Under the pieces are notes generated by a model. It did no database searches. It had not been told where the DNA came from and saw only the letters and a program-made list of their open reading frames with translations. A program made the position numbers and the translations under genes. Positions 19,160 to 28,685 of a stretch of 64,000 nt of DNA are shown piece by piece; positions within the stretch are counted from its first letter, which is position 1; the number at the start of each line of letters is the position of its first letter. The DNA is taken from positions 1-64,000 of the forward strand of contig JANYFL010000042.1 of NCBI GenBank assembly GCA_025362735.1. The letters run 5' to 3'. Source of the stretch: Betaproteobacteria bacterium (GTDB taxonomy: Bacteria; Pseudomonadota; Gammaproteobacteria; Burkholderiales; Burkholderiaceae_D).

Positions 19160-20130
19160 GCAGTCTTCTCCGTTGTGTTTGCATCAAAATTATCTTTTGC
19201 GTCCTGCATCAAGGCAATGAAGACATCTTCGAGACTGGGTTCGATCTGTTCAATCGTCAGAGCACTCTTGTCGATTGCCGACAATGCGTTCTGAATTTCC
19301 GTGTTGCTGGATGCACTGACGTGGAGGCTGGTTCCGAATGGCGCCACCGTGCGAATGCCAGCGACGGTTCTCAGTTGATGCCCCAATTGCACCAGCCCGG
19401 CTCCCGCAATGGACCAGGTGACCAGACCGGCGCCAGCGATCACTTGCGCGACCGTACCCTGAGTCAGCAATCGGCCATAGGCGATATAAGCCAGCTCATG
19501 GCAACGCTCCGCTTCGTCCATGTAATGCGTGGACACCAATACAGTCAGCCCTGCCGCTGCAAGATCATGAATCTCGTCCCAGAAATCGCGGCGTGCAGCA
19601 GGATCAACGCCTGCGGTCGGTTCATCAAGCAATAGCAAGCGGGGTTCATGGATCAGGCAAGCGGCCAGTGCAAGACGCTGCTTCCATCCACCAGACAAAG
19701 ATCCAGCCAATTGGGTTTTGCGTGTTGTGAGTCCTAAGCGCTCCAGCGTCTCACTCACTTTGCGCGGACGATCCGTTACGGCAAAAACGCGTGCGATGAA
19801 ATCCAGATTCTCTTCGATGCTCAGATCTTCATAGAGACCGAAGCGTTGTGTCATATAGCCGACCTCGCGCTTGATCAAGGCCGCCTGGGTACGGATGTTG
19901 TACCCCATGCAGGTGCCTTCGCCTTCGTCCGGCGTCAGCAAGCCACAGAGCATCCGGATCGTCGTGGTTTTACCGCTGCCATTGGGCCCAAGAAATCCAT
20001 AAATACGCCCCTTGGGAACGCGCATGTCGAAGTGATCGACCACCACGCGGTCTCCATAACGTTTGGTCAGCCCGTGAACATCAATCAAAGCCTCGACCGG
20101 TTCGACCACTTCTGCAGCTTGCATCATCAT
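19156..20130 (-). CDS. ABC transporter ATP-binding protein of efflux system
   Basis: 324-residue ATPase energising the permease encoded next. Walker A GPNGSGKTTT, Q-loop GYMTQRFGLYEDL, signature LSGGWKQRLALA, Walker B LLLLDEPTAGVD and the H-loop THYMDEAERC are all intact. The last 90 residues form the accessory domain seen in YbhF/CcmA-like drug exporters. Starts in a 4-base overlap with the adaptor gene and ends in a 4-base overlap with the permease gene. Three Met codons open the frame and any could start. Confidence 0.95.
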   Translation of the reverse strand: MMMQAAEVVEPVEALIDVHGLTKRYGDRVVVDHFDMRVPKGRIYGFLGPNGSGKTTTIRMLCGLLTPDEGEGTCMGYNIRTQAALIKREVGYMTQRFGLYEDLSIEENLDFIARVFAVTDRPRKVSETLERLGLTTRKTQLAGSLSGGWKQRLALAACLIHEPRLLLLDEPTAGVDPAARRDFWDEIHDLAAAGLTVLVSTHYMDEAERCHELAYIAYGRLLTQGTVAQVIAGAGLVTWSIAGAGLVQLGHQLRTVAGIRTVAPFGTSLHVSASSNTEIQNALSAIDKSALTIEQIEPSLEDVFIALMQDAKDNFDANTTEKTA

Positions 20131-21113
20131 TGCCCGGCTTTTTGTGCACCGAGTGTTACTTCGAGCGGCTGCCCCGGATGCAGTTTTCGTGCGTCCTGAA
20201 TTGCGGGCCGCGCTTCCACCATGAACACCAGCGTCGCGCGATTTTCTTTGCTGTAAATAATCGGCGAGGTGTATTCAGCATCACGAGCAATGAAACTGAT
20301 TTTGGCCGGAATCGGTGCAGCACAGCCATCACAAACCAGACTGACGTCCTGCCCCAGCGCCACACGGCCCAGTTCTGCCTCCGGTACAAAAAAGCGCGCC
20401 TTGATATTGGCTGGCGGCAACAAAGTTAAAACTGAACCTCCCGCAGGCACCCACTCACCCTCACGATAAATCACGTCAATGACATCCGCTGCAACCGGCG
20501 TACGTTGAGTTTTCTGTTCAACCTTCCAGGAGGCTTGTGCAAGTTGCGCCTGCGCGGCTTTGACTTCCTGTTCGGCCGCACTGATTTCATCTTTGCGGGC
20601 ACCGAGTAAGGCCACACGCAACTGAGCATTCAATTCATTGACCCGGCCCTGATCGCGCGCGACATTCGCTCGTAACTGATCCAGGCTTGCTGGCGAATTA
20701 AATTGTGCGGCAACCAACTGACTGCCTCGTGCGAGATCAGCATTCGACAAAGCCAAAGCCGCCTGAGCCTGTGCCAACTGGGCCCGAATGGCCGCCAGTT
20801 CATCGGGGCGCTTCCCGAGCTTCAGATTTCCCAGTTGATCCTGCGCCTGTTGAACCCGGAACTCGGCTTCCTGACGCGCAGCGCGCTCGCTTTCCTGTTC
20901 CAGCACAAACACCGGCTGATTGAATTGCACAGTTTCGCCCAGCTTCAAATAAAGCTTGGTCAGCGTCCCGCTAATTGGCGCAGCCAACCGGATGTATTCA
21001 GCTTCCGCGTAGCCCGGAAATTTTTCATCTGTGTTTTTTGTGCACGCCGCCAATAGTGTGAGCAGCAATGCCAGCACCCATTTGCCAACATCATGACGAC
21101 AGATGTTGCTCAT
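20127..21113 (-). CDS. HlyD-family membrane-fusion lipoprotein (YbhG-like)
   Basis: Periplasmic adaptor linking the ABC pump to the outer membrane. 328 residues. An N-terminal helix ends in the lipobox LLAAC, so lipid anchoring is likely. Then a biotinyl-lipoyl half motif (RLAAPISGTLTKLYLKLGETV), a long alpha-helical hairpin (residues about 75-200, rich in Gln/Ala) and the second lipoyl half and beta-barrel (TPVAADVIDVIYREGEWVP). Overlaps the TetR gene by ATGA (21110-21113), so repressor, adaptor, ATPase and permease form one operon. Confidence 0.93.
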   Translation of the reverse strand: MSNICRHDVGKWVLALLLTLLAACTKNTDEKFPGYAEAEYIRLAAPISGTLTKLYLKLGETVQFNQPVFVLEQESERAARQEAEFRVQQAQDQLGNLKLGKRPDELAAIRAQLAQAQAALALSNADLARGSQLVAAQFNSPASLDQLRANVARDQGRVNELNAQLRVALLGARKDEISAAEQEVKAAQAQLAQASWKVEQKTQRTPVAADVIDVIYREGEWVPAGGSVLTLLPPANIKARFFVPEAELGRVALGQDVSLVCDGCAAPIPAKISFIARDAEYTSPIIYSKENRATLVFMVEARPAIQDARKLHPGQPLEVTLGAQKAGQ

Positions 21114-21757
21114 GTTCTCTCTCCTTCTGCTTTAATTCCCTGCAATGCAAAACTAATCCGTTGCGCTATGGCTAGGTCTGATAAAACGTGATGGTCAATC
21201 ATGCTGTTCATCTGTTTGGTATCACGCGAATGGCTCTGATCTTGTTGAAATGCACTCCCGATCAAAATCGGCAAAGCAATTGCGCCAGCTAGAAATGCGG
21301 TCACTTGAGGCACTGGCACCTTGGCAATGAAACCGGCCTCCTGTCCTTGCGTAATCAGACCGTTGATCACACGAATGTGGCGCGGCAAATTTGCTTTCAG
21401 GAATTGAGTGGCCAGTACATTTCCGGCCATCGCATCGGTCATGATGCGCACCAGCAGCAATCGGTTCTTTCTGCCAAAACGTGCCAGTACGATCAGCGCA
21501 TCCCGTAGATGATCAATTGGCGCGACTTCAGATCCGGTATGCAATGTCAGTTCGGCAAACATTTCTTCATAGGTCTGCTGCAGCACCGTGCGAATGAAGT
21601 TTTCCTTGGTCTTGAAATGGTAATGAAACATGCCAAGGTTAACCCCGGCATGCTCGACCAACCGACGTACCGAAAAGCCAGTACAGCCCGTCAATGGCAA
21701 AAGTTCCCGTCCAGCATCCAGCAGGAGTTGATCGACATTTTGAGAAGGACGAGGCAT
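21110..21757 (-). CDS. TetR-family regulator of ABC efflux operon (CecR-like)
   Basis: 215 residues. N-terminal helix-turn-helix (GCTGFSVRRLVEHAGVNLGMFHYHFKTKENF) and a C-terminal ligand domain. It heads the efflux operon and likely represses it, as TetR proteins next to pumps usually do; E. coli CecR next to ybhGFSR is a parallel. A perfect 6-bp inverted repeat sits 19 bases before the ATG. The inducer is unknown. Confidence 0.92.
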   Translation of the reverse strand: MPRPSQNVDQLLLDAGRELLPLTGCTGFSVRRLVEHAGVNLGMFHYHFKTKENFIRTVLQQTYEEMFAELTLHTGSEVAPIDHLRDALIVLARFGRKNRLLLVRIMTDAMAGNVLATQFLKANLPRHIRVINGLITQGQEAGFIAKVPVPQVTAFLAGAIALPILIGSAFQQDQSHSRDTKQMNSMIDHHVLSDLAIAQRISFALQGIKAEGERT

Positions 21758-21775
21758 GCAATTACTGTACGCTCG

Positions 21776-21788
21776 TCTAATAATTAGA
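21776..21788. promoter_or_regulatory. Candidate operator of the TetR-efflux operon
   Basis: TCTAAT-A-ATTAGA is a perfect inverted repeat of 6-bp arms with a single-base centre, 19 bases upstream of the tetR ATG at 21757. Size and place suit an autoregulatory TetR operator. The operator call is inference. Confidence 0.45.
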
Positions 21789-21894
21789 TCAAGCCGAAAT
21801 AGAAGCGCGTCTCTTCTAAGCGGATATCGATTCTGCGATTAACGAACAAAGTATTGCGAACCATCATTCCGCAAACTTGACAGGTACCAGCCCC

Positions 21895-21924
21895 TTGTCG
21901 CGACCTGTAAGAGTTAGCTACTAT
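21895..21924 (+). promoter_or_regulatory. Possible promoter for the secreted repeat-protein genes
   Basis: TTGTCG (21895-21900) and TACTAT (21919-21924) with 18-base spacing. This would give a leader of about 105 bases before the GTG start at 22036, containing the hairpin listed next. The rest of the 278-base gap from 21758 shows a second inverted repeat, CAGGT (21881-21885)/ACCTG (21903-21907), and nothing else I recognise. Confidence 0.3.
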
Positions 21925-21963
21925 GCCATGTCAGATAAAATGGCAACGCAATAAATAGAGAAC

Positions 21964-22012
21964 AAGGCCAAAGCCACACCGACGTAATCATCAAAGTGGC
22001 ATGAGATGGCTT
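21964..22012 (+). promoter_or_regulatory. Structured 5' leader of the secreted repeat-protein gene
   Basis: GCCAC (21973-21977) pairs with GTGGC (21996-22000). Outside it, GCCA (21967-21970) pairs with TGGC (22007-22010), and flanking AA/TT can extend the helix. Two stacked stems separated by an internal loop lie just before the Shine-Dalgarno AAGGGGAA (22023-22030). A further hairpin GCCAT/ATGGC lies at 21925-21944. I could not match it to a known riboswitch class. Confidence 0.25.
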
Positions 22013-22035
22013 GAATAAGAACAAGGGGAAGTGCT

Positions 22036-25000
22036 GTGCAAAATAATACGAGCCGTTGGTTCCAAGCGGTGCTTCTTGGGTTGCTCTTGTCGATCCATAC
22101 GGCTTGGGCCGTAACCGCAACGCCCGCCACTGCCCTGAGCGATGCCAGTACCGCCGCTGCTTCAGCGCCGACCAACACTTTAAATCCAATTCAGCAGAAA
22201 CAGCTTTCTGCATTGCAGTTGCCCTTCATTGCCAATCAGGGCCAGCTGGATCCGCAGGTCAAATTCTATGCGCGCACCTTTGGCGGTACCACCTTTGTGA
22301 CGGCGGATGGAAAGTTGGTGCATCACTTCTCTGAGGCACTGCCTAAAGCAACCAAGGCCCATTACTCGTTAACCCCAGAAACGACGACTCGCGTATCGGC
22401 CAAACCCAAAGCAGCGCAAAGCTGGGCCCTGATTGAAGAGCTGGTGCATGCCCAACCGATTCAACAGATTGCAGGAGAAGAGCCGGCCACCTCTCATGTC
22501 AGTTCATTTATCGGCAACGATCCATCCAAATGGCAAAAGGAGTTGCCGACGTATGGCTCGGTGAGTCTGGGTGAGATCTATCCCAACATCCAGTATCGGC
22601 TGCGGGCTTATGGCAACAATGTGGAGAAGCTGTTTACGGTACAACCGGGGGGCAAGCCGCAAGACATTCAGGTACGACTCAAGGGTGCACAAACCTTGAA
22701 AGTAACGGCGGATGGCACGCTGGAGGCCAAAACCAAATTGGGGCCGATTCGTTTCACGGCGCCGATTGCTTATCAGGAGAAAGAGGGGCAGCGCATTCCA
22801 GTGACGGTGGCTTATGCGGTGACGGGGAATCGCTATGGCTTTACGCTCGGGGATTACGACAAAACCGCAGATGTCGTTATCGATCCGCTGTTGCAGTCGA
22901 CTTATTTGGGGGGCGGGACTTCTAATGGAACCTTTGTAGATACTCGAGATGTGATCACGTCCGTCGCCTTGGATGCAGCAGGAAATGTATTGGTAGCGGG
23001 GGGCACAGGAGCAAATAATTTTCCGTCGACAGCGGGAGGAGCGCAAGCATACGCAGGTGGAACAGATGTTTTTGTCGCCAAGTTGAATCCCAATCTGACT
23101 GCGCTTATTCAGGCGACTTATCTCGGCGGCACCGATGGCGATTTTGCTAACGCGTTGGTAATCGATTCCGCGGGTAACGTTATCGTGGCCGGCTGGACGG
23201 CCTCAAATAATTTTCCATCTACTACCGGAGGCGCGCAAGCAAATCACGGAGCATTTTTTGGAGACGTTAATGGAAACGCTTTTGTAGCAAAGCTAAATGG
23301 AAATCTTACCTCACTTATTCAAGCCACTTATTATGGTGACCGCTTTACAGAAGCGACTGGCTTGGCACTCGAATCATCCGGAAATATTTATGTCACCGGA
23401 TATACAGGAACGACTGTTCCGGGGACATCAGGTGGAGCACAAGCGGTTCGCCATGGAACTGGCGATGAAATTTTTATCGCTAAATTCAATAGCACTTTAA
23501 CAACCATAGTCCAGTCGAGTTACTTGGGGGGCCTGAACAATGATTCACCTAATGCTATAGCAATTGATGGCAGCGGCAATGTGTATATAGCCGGTCGCAC
23601 TGATTCATTTGACTTTCCTGGCGTGTCTGGAGGCGCTCAATCTATCCGCAGCGGAGAAGAAGGCTTTGTGGCCAAATTAAATGGGGCTCTTACAAGTTTG
23701 ATTCAGTCCACTTATCTAGGAGGGAATTATGGAGGCCCTGGTGCGATCTACGCGATTGCGATTAACTCATCGGGGTTCGTGTATGTCACTGGTTACACAC
23801 AGGGCACAATTTTTCCTGGGACTGCCGGCGGAGCCCAACCGATTTTGAGCGGAAACTCCAATGCTTTTGTTGCCAAACTAACGGGGAATCTCACAAATGT
23901 TATCCAGGCAAGCTATCTAGGGGGCTCGGGTTATACCTCCGCTCATTCTCTGATATTAGATGCGGCTGGCGATGTATATGTTGGGGGAGTAACCAATTCT
24001 ACTGACTTCCCGCAAACGGCTGGGGGAGCGCAGCCAGCTTTCGGCGGCATGAATGATGCATTTGTCGCCAAATTGGATGGCAGCCTCACCCATTTATTCC
24101 AAGCGACTTATTTAGGAGGAATTAACGAAGAAGCTTATCCATTGTTGAGCTCATATGCACCTCGAATCAGTTTAGCCAAAAGCTCTGACGGCAATATATA
24201 TGTTGCAAGTTCCACACAATCTAGTAATTTCCCTCTCGTCCTTGGAGGTGCTCAATCCACGCTTTCCGGTGCCGTTGATGGCTTTATAGTTAAAATTTCT
24301 CCGTCTTTAGCCGGTCCATTCGTGAGCTTAAATCCAACCGCATTCGCGGTTTTCCCTATTCAGAAAATTGGCAACTCCAGTATGCCATTTAGCATCAATT
24401 TGACCAACAGCGGCAGTGAAGTTCTTAACATTAATGCAATCAATATGGCTGGGCTGGGTGCCGCAAGCTTTACGCGCCAGACAGGTGGGGGTAATTGTGC
24501 TGTAGGCCTCTTAGCTCAAGGGGGTAGCTGTACGTTAACCCTGATCTTTACACCCAATGCTGTGGGCCCGCGTATTGCAACGCTATCGGTTGAATCGAAC
24601 TCAGTAGGGTCACCTCATACACTTACTTTGAACGGAACTGGAATTGGACTTACAGGAATAAGTGACTTCGACGCTGATCGCAAAGCCGATATTCTGTGGC
24701 GCAATATCAATGGCAATAATGCGATGTGGCAAATGAATGCCGCAAACATTCAGAACGCGGCTTTTTTGCCAGGTGTTTCATCCGACTGGACTATTGCTCA
24801 AGTCGCTGACTTTGATGGGGATGGCAAGTCGGACATTTGGTGGCACAACATTGATGGACGTAATGCGGTTTGGCTGATGAACGGTACCACCATTCAGAGT
24901 GCGGCGTTTCTCCCCACCATTTTCACCGATTGGAGTATTGCAAAATTTGCCGACTTTAACGGTGACGATAAGACGGACCTCTTGTGGCATAACAACACAA

Positions 25001-25392
25001 CCGGTGCCAACGCGATCTGGTTGATGAATGGCACCACCATTCAGAGTGCCACCTTTATTGATAGCATGTTCACTACTTTCATCATTGCTGAAGTAGCTGA
25101 TTTTAATGGCGATGGTAAAGCGGATATCTGGTGGCGCAACAATGCAACTGGTGCCAACGCAGTCTGGTTAATGAATGGCACTACTATTCAAAGTGGCGTC
25201 TTTCTGCCCACCATTTCCATCGATTGGAGTATTGCCAAATTTGCTGATTTTGATGGGGATGGCAAAGCGGATCTCTGGTGGCGTAATAAGACGACCGGTG
25301 CCAACGCAGTCTGGTTGATGAACGGCACCACTATTCAAAGCGGCGTCTTTCTACCGACCATTCCCAATGATTGGATTTTGGTTGATCCCTGA
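22036..25392 (+). CDS. Secreted SBBP-repeat protein with C-terminal FG-GAP/VCBS-like repeats
   Basis: 1118 residues, starting at GTG 22036 with AAGGGGAA at proper spacing. A signal peptide ends near AWA (residue 25). Residues about 50-285 match the N-terminal domain found before SBBP repeats (FIANQGQLD, then VVIDPLL). Seven SBBP repeats follow to about 758, each with TYLGG, a GNVYVAG-like strand, FP, GGAQ and FVAKLN, probably a beta-propeller. One immunoglobulin-like choice-of-anchor domain (about 760-873) comes next. Five repeats of 48-50 residues end the protein, each with a Ca-binding DFDGDGKAD loop and a WLMNGTTIQ strand, closing with DWILVDP. No sortase, GlyGly-CTERM or PEP-CTERM signal is visible. 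Likely extracellular or surface adhesion/binding; real role unknown. Confidence 0.85.
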   Translation: MQNNTSRWFQAVLLGLLLSIHTAWAVTATPATALSDASTAAASAPTNTLNPIQQKQLSALQLPFIANQGQLDPQVKFYARTFGGTTFVTADGKLVHHFSEALPKATKAHYSLTPETTTRVSAKPKAAQSWALIEELVHAQPIQQIAGEEPATSHVSSFIGNDPSKWQKELPTYGSVSLGEIYPNIQYRLRAYGNNVEKLFTVQPGGKPQDIQVRLKGAQTLKVTADGTLEAKTKLGPIRFTAPIAYQEKEGQRIPVTVAYAVTGNRYGFTLGDYDKTADVVIDPLLQSTYLGGGTSNGTFVDTRDVITSVALDAAGNVLVAGGTGANNFPSTAGGAQAYAGGTDVFVAKLNPNLTALIQATYLGGTDGDFANALVIDSAGNVIVAGWTASNNFPSTTGGAQANHGAFFGDVNGNAFVAKLNGNLTSLIQATYYGDRFTEATGLALESSGNIYVTGYTGTTVPGTSGGAQAVRHGTGDEIFIAKFNSTLTTIVQSSYLGGLNNDSPNAIAIDGSGNVYIAGRTDSFDFPGVSGGAQSIRSGEEGFVAKLNGALTSLIQSTYLGGNYGGPGAIYAIAINSSGFVYVTGYTQGTIFPGTAGGAQPILSGNSNAFVAKLTGNLTNVIQASYLGGSGYTSAHSLILDAAGDVYVGGVTNSTDFPQTAGGAQPAFGGMNDAFVAKLDGSLTHLFQATYLGGINEEAYPLLSSYAPRISLAKSSDGNIYVASSTQSSNFPLVLGGAQSTLSGAVDGFIVKISPSLAGPFVSLNPTAFAVFPIQKIGNSSMPFSINLTNSGSEVLNINAINMAGLGAASFTRQTGGGNCAVGLLAQGGSCTLTLIFTPNAVGPRIATLSVESNSVGSPHTLTLNGTGIGLTGISDFDADRKADILWRNINGNNAMWQMNAANIQNAAFLPGVSSDWTIAQVADFDGDGKSDIWWHNIDGRNAVWLMNGTTIQSAAFLPTIFTDWSIAKFADFNGDDKTDLLWHNNTTGANAIWLMNGTTIQSATFIDSMFTTFIIAEVADFNGDGKADIWWRNNATGANAVWLMNGTTIQSGVFLPTISIDWSIAKFADFDGDGKADLWWRNKTTGANAVWLMNGTTIQSGVFLPTIPNDWILVDP

Positions 25393-25471
25393 CGAATGAC
25401 GTGAATCACATTGCGTTCATCAACTCTTGCGTCCACGTGAATTAGATCAGTAAGATTAAATCTGGCAAATC

Positions 25472-27508
25472 ATGCATATCAAACTCAGCCTCAGCTTAAA
25501 AATTCTATTTGCTTTGGTTTTAATCACTGGAGCACATCACATTCAAGCAGCTACTCCAATGGTTTCTGGGTTGATGCACAAATGCGGCCTAAGCAATTCA
25601 GGCGGAGTCGTGTGCTGGGGACCCAATCAGTATGGTGAACTAGGAGATGGCACGACTAACAACTCCTCAGCGCCCGTACAAGTCGTTGGATTAACGAGTG
25701 GGGTACAGGCCATTGCAGTTGGATATTGGCATTCATGTGCTCTAACAGATGCGGGGGGGGTGGTTTGCTGGGGAATGAATGGCCTCGGTGCGCTTGGAGA
25801 TGGCACGACAACATCTTTCTCCAGCGTACCCGTGCCCGTTGTTGGGCTAAATAGTGGAGTCAAGGCTATTGCAGCAGGCTTTTACCACACTTGCGCACTG
25901 ACAAACGCTGGGGCCATATATTGTTGGGGGGAAAATGGGCATGGTGAATTGGGTATTGGCACCAGTGACTACGCGGCTCATTCAACACCAACTCCTGTTT
26001 CCGGACTTGGAAGTAATGGAATCAAATCTATCACCGCTGCAGCGCGAGGTCATGTGTGCGCAGTTACAAATCCTGGCGGGGTTATCTGCTGGGGTGCTAA
26101 CGACTGGGGGCAATTGGGAAACAATACGCGTACCTATTCCTATCTTCCTGTTCAAGTCGCCGGATTAACCAGCGGTATTCAACAAGTTATCGTAGGAGTG
26201 GATAGCAGTTGTGCAGTCAGCGATCTTGGTGCCGTTCAATGCTGGGGATTTCTACCTCTCCAATTTCGGTACTCAACTATTCCAGTTCCCTTTCCTGAAC
26301 TTGCGTCGGGAATCAAGAATATCGGCTTAGGAGACGGAGACGACAACGGCTGCGCTCTAACCATTCTCGGTACTGTACTGTGTTGGGGTATCAATTTACA
26401 TGGTGAGGTAGGCAACGGAACCATGTCTTCTTATGTGGTCACTACACCAGTACAAACTTTAGGGCTTAGAAATAATGTTACCTCCCTCGATGTAAGCCAA
26501 GCCTTTGATGCCTGCGCATTACTAAATCAGGGAACCGTTAAATGTTGGGGTGGTAGCATTCCTACTCCGTATCTGGTGCTTAATACCGATGGCGTGACGC
26601 CGCTGAATCTAGGTGTAACGCAGACAGTTAAGCCCATCAATAATGATTTTAACGCTGACGTAAAAAGCGACCTCTTGTGGCGCAATGCGGATGGCCGCAA
26701 TACGGTCTGGCTGATGAATGGTTCCTCCGTTCAGACCACAGCTTCCCTTCTATCACTTTCAACCGATTTTTCGCTTGCCAATGTTGGCGACTTTGACGGA
26801 GATGGCAAGACTGATATTTTGTGGCGCAATACTGCCGGAAACAATCTGGTCTGGTTGATGAATGGCAGTGCCATACAGACCGCAACCTTCCTGCCTGCCG
26901 TATCGACTGATTGGTCCATTGCCAAGGTTGCTGACTTCAATGGCGATGGCAACGCCGATATCTTGTGGCGCAGTACCGATGGGCGGAATGCACTTTGGTT
27001 AATGAATGGCTCCACCATTCAGACGGCGGTGTTTCTGCCAGCGATACCGGCGGAGTGGGTTCTGTCCAAAGTCGCTGACTTCGATGGCGATGGCAAGGCC
27101 GACATCTTGTGGCGCAATGCCGATGGGCGCAATGCGCTCTGGTTGATGAATGGCACCACCATTCAGACGGCGGTGTTTCTGCCGGCCATACCCGCGGAGT
27201 GGGTGCTGGCTAAAGTCGCTGACTTTGATGGCGATGGCAAGGCCGATATCTGGTGGCGCAATGCCGATGGTCGCAATGCAGTCTGGCTGATGAACGGCTC
27301 TACCATTCAGACCGCTGCTTTTCTGCCAGCGGTTCCATCTGAATGGGTGTTGGCCAAGGTCGCTGACTTTAACGGGGATGGTAAAGCCGACATCTGGTGG
27401 CGCAATACGGATGGTCGTAATGCGGTCTGGCTGATGAATGGGACGAGTGTTCAAAGTGGGGTGTTTGTTTCCACCATGACCTCGGATTGGACTTTGGTTG
27501 ATCCATAA
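25472..27508 (+). CDS. Secreted RCC1-repeat protein with C-terminal FG-GAP/VCBS-like repeats
   Basis: 678 residues. A signal peptide (KILFALVLITGAHHIQA) is followed by seven RCC1/BNR-type repeats (about 25-385), each with a paired Cys pattern such as HSCALT...GGVVCWG and GELGDGT, suggesting a disulphide-rich seven-bladed propeller. Residues about 388-678 are six repeats of 48 residues with DFDGDGKADIWWRN and NAVWLMNG, ending DWTLVDP. This C-terminal module is nearly the same as that of the preceding gene, 79 bases upstream, so the two are probably co-expressed and share a fate outside the cell. Adjacent repeats are very similar at DNA level. Confidence 0.85.
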   Translation: MHIKLSLSLKILFALVLITGAHHIQAATPMVSGLMHKCGLSNSGGVVCWGPNQYGELGDGTTNNSSAPVQVVGLTSGVQAIAVGYWHSCALTDAGGVVCWGMNGLGALGDGTTTSFSSVPVPVVGLNSGVKAIAAGFYHTCALTNAGAIYCWGENGHGELGIGTSDYAAHSTPTPVSGLGSNGIKSITAAARGHVCAVTNPGGVICWGANDWGQLGNNTRTYSYLPVQVAGLTSGIQQVIVGVDSSCAVSDLGAVQCWGFLPLQFRYSTIPVPFPELASGIKNIGLGDGDDNGCALTILGTVLCWGINLHGEVGNGTMSSYVVTTPVQTLGLRNNVTSLDVSQAFDACALLNQGTVKCWGGSIPTPYLVLNTDGVTPLNLGVTQTVKPINNDFNADVKSDLLWRNADGRNTVWLMNGSSVQTTASLLSLSTDFSLANVGDFDGDGKTDILWRNTAGNNLVWLMNGSAIQTATFLPAVSTDWSIAKVADFNGDGNADILWRSTDGRNALWLMNGSTIQTAVFLPAIPAEWVLSKVADFDGDGKADILWRNADGRNALWLMNGTTIQTAVFLPAIPAEWVLAKVADFDGDGKADIWWRNADGRNAVWLMNGSTIQTAAFLPAVPSEWVLAKVADFNGDGKADIWWRNTDGRNAVWLMNGTSVQSGVFVSTMTSDWTLVDP

Positions 27509-27637
27509 CCGTTTTTCGAATGCACCACGGTCGTTTGGCTGTAACAGCTTGTTCCCATTCCATTGCATCGGGCATAAGCCTCAGATCAATTGGACTGGAA
27601 ACATCATCTCCAACGTCAATCGACACTCAATTCTCGT

Positions 27638-28678
27638 TCAATTTCCTCTCAGTTTCCATTGAAGCACCTCGCCCGCACGCAAGGGGATGATGGTCGTATC
27701 CATAAACGGTAATTCGTCCGGTAGCTTCCAAGTCTCGCGCTTTAAGGTGACGTGTTCAGTATTGCGTGGCAGGCGATAGAAATCGGGGCCGTGAAAGCTT
27801 GCGAAGGCTTCAAGCTTGTCGAGTTTTCCTGCGGCATCAAAGGCTTCGGCATAAAGTTCTAGGGCATGCAAGGCGGTGTAGCAACCAGCACAGCCACAGG
27901 CCGTTTCCTTGGCACCTTTGGCATGCGGGGCGCTATCGGTGCCGAGGAAGAATCTCGCGTCGCCAGATGTAGCCGCCTCGACCAAGGCCAGGCGGTGCTT
28001 CTCGCGCTTGAGCACAGGCAGGCAGTAGTAGTGCGGGCGCACGCCGCCGAGAAAGATGGCGTTACGGTTGTAGAGCAGATGATGGGCCGTGATTGTGGCA
28101 CCGAGCTTTTTAGAAGTGTCACTACGCACATAGTCGGCTGCATCTTTGGTGGTGATGTGCTCAAACACAACGCGCAACTCGGGGAAGGCGGCGCGTAAGG
28201 GAATGAGCTGTTGGTCGATGAAGGCTTTTTCGCGGTCAAACAAATCAATCGCAGAATCAGTGACTTCGCCATGAATCAGCAAGGGCATGCCGACCTGTTG
28301 CATGACTTCCAGAGTTTTCCAGCAATGCTTGAGATTGGTTACGCCTGCGTCGGAGTTGGTGGTGGCCCCAGCGGGATAGAGCTTGACGCCATGAATGAAG
28401 CCGCTGTCTTTGGCCTTACGGATTTCATCGGGCGCCGTGTTATCCGTCAGATACAGCGTCATCAGGGGTTGGAACTTCATGCCGTTGGGTAGTGCAGCGA
28501 GGATACGCTGGCGATAGGCCGTGGCAAGCTCGACCGTTGTGACCGGCGGTTTGAGATTCGGCATGACAATGGCGCGAGCGAACTGGCGCGCTGTATGTGG
28601 CAGCACGAAGGTGAGTGCTGCGCCATCGCGCAGGTGAAGATGCCAGTCGTCGGGACGGGTAATCGTGATCGTTTGCAT
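27638..28678 (-). CDS. pyrC: Dihydroorotase (class II, PyrC)
   Basis: Zn enzyme cyclising carbamoyl-aspartate to dihydroorotate, the step after PyrB. ATG at 28678 gives 346 residues, as for E. coli-type PyrC; an upstream Met at 28708 would overlap the exporter gene. Zn ligands: [10 protein letters not shown] (HxH), the [11 protein letters not shown] block with the carbamylated Lys, [17 protein letters not shown] and the active Asp in LGTDSAPH. It begins 7 bases after the stop of the ABC exporter gene. Confidence 0.96.
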   Translation of the reverse strand: MQTITITRPDDWHLHLRDGAALTFVLPHTARQFARAIVMPNLKPPVTTVELATAYRQRILAALPNGMKFQPLMTLYLTDNTAPDEIRKAKDSGFIHGVKLYPAGATTNSDAGVTNLKHCWKTLEVMQQVGMPLLIHGEVTDSAIDLFDREKAFIDQQLIPLRAAFPELRVVFEHITTKDAADYVRSDTSKKLGATITAHHLLYNRNAIFLGGVRPHYYCLPVLKREKHRLALVEAATSGDARFFLGTDSAPHAKGAKETACGCAGCYTALHALELYAEAFDAAGKLDKLEAFASFHGPDFYRLPRNTEHVTLKRETWKLPDELPFMDTTIIPLRAGEVLQWKLRGN

Positions 28679-28685
28679 AGCGATG

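Noticed and set aside
26640-27508. CRISPR-like direct repeats
   Set aside because: The regular repeats are 144 bases long, coding and in frame; no spacers.
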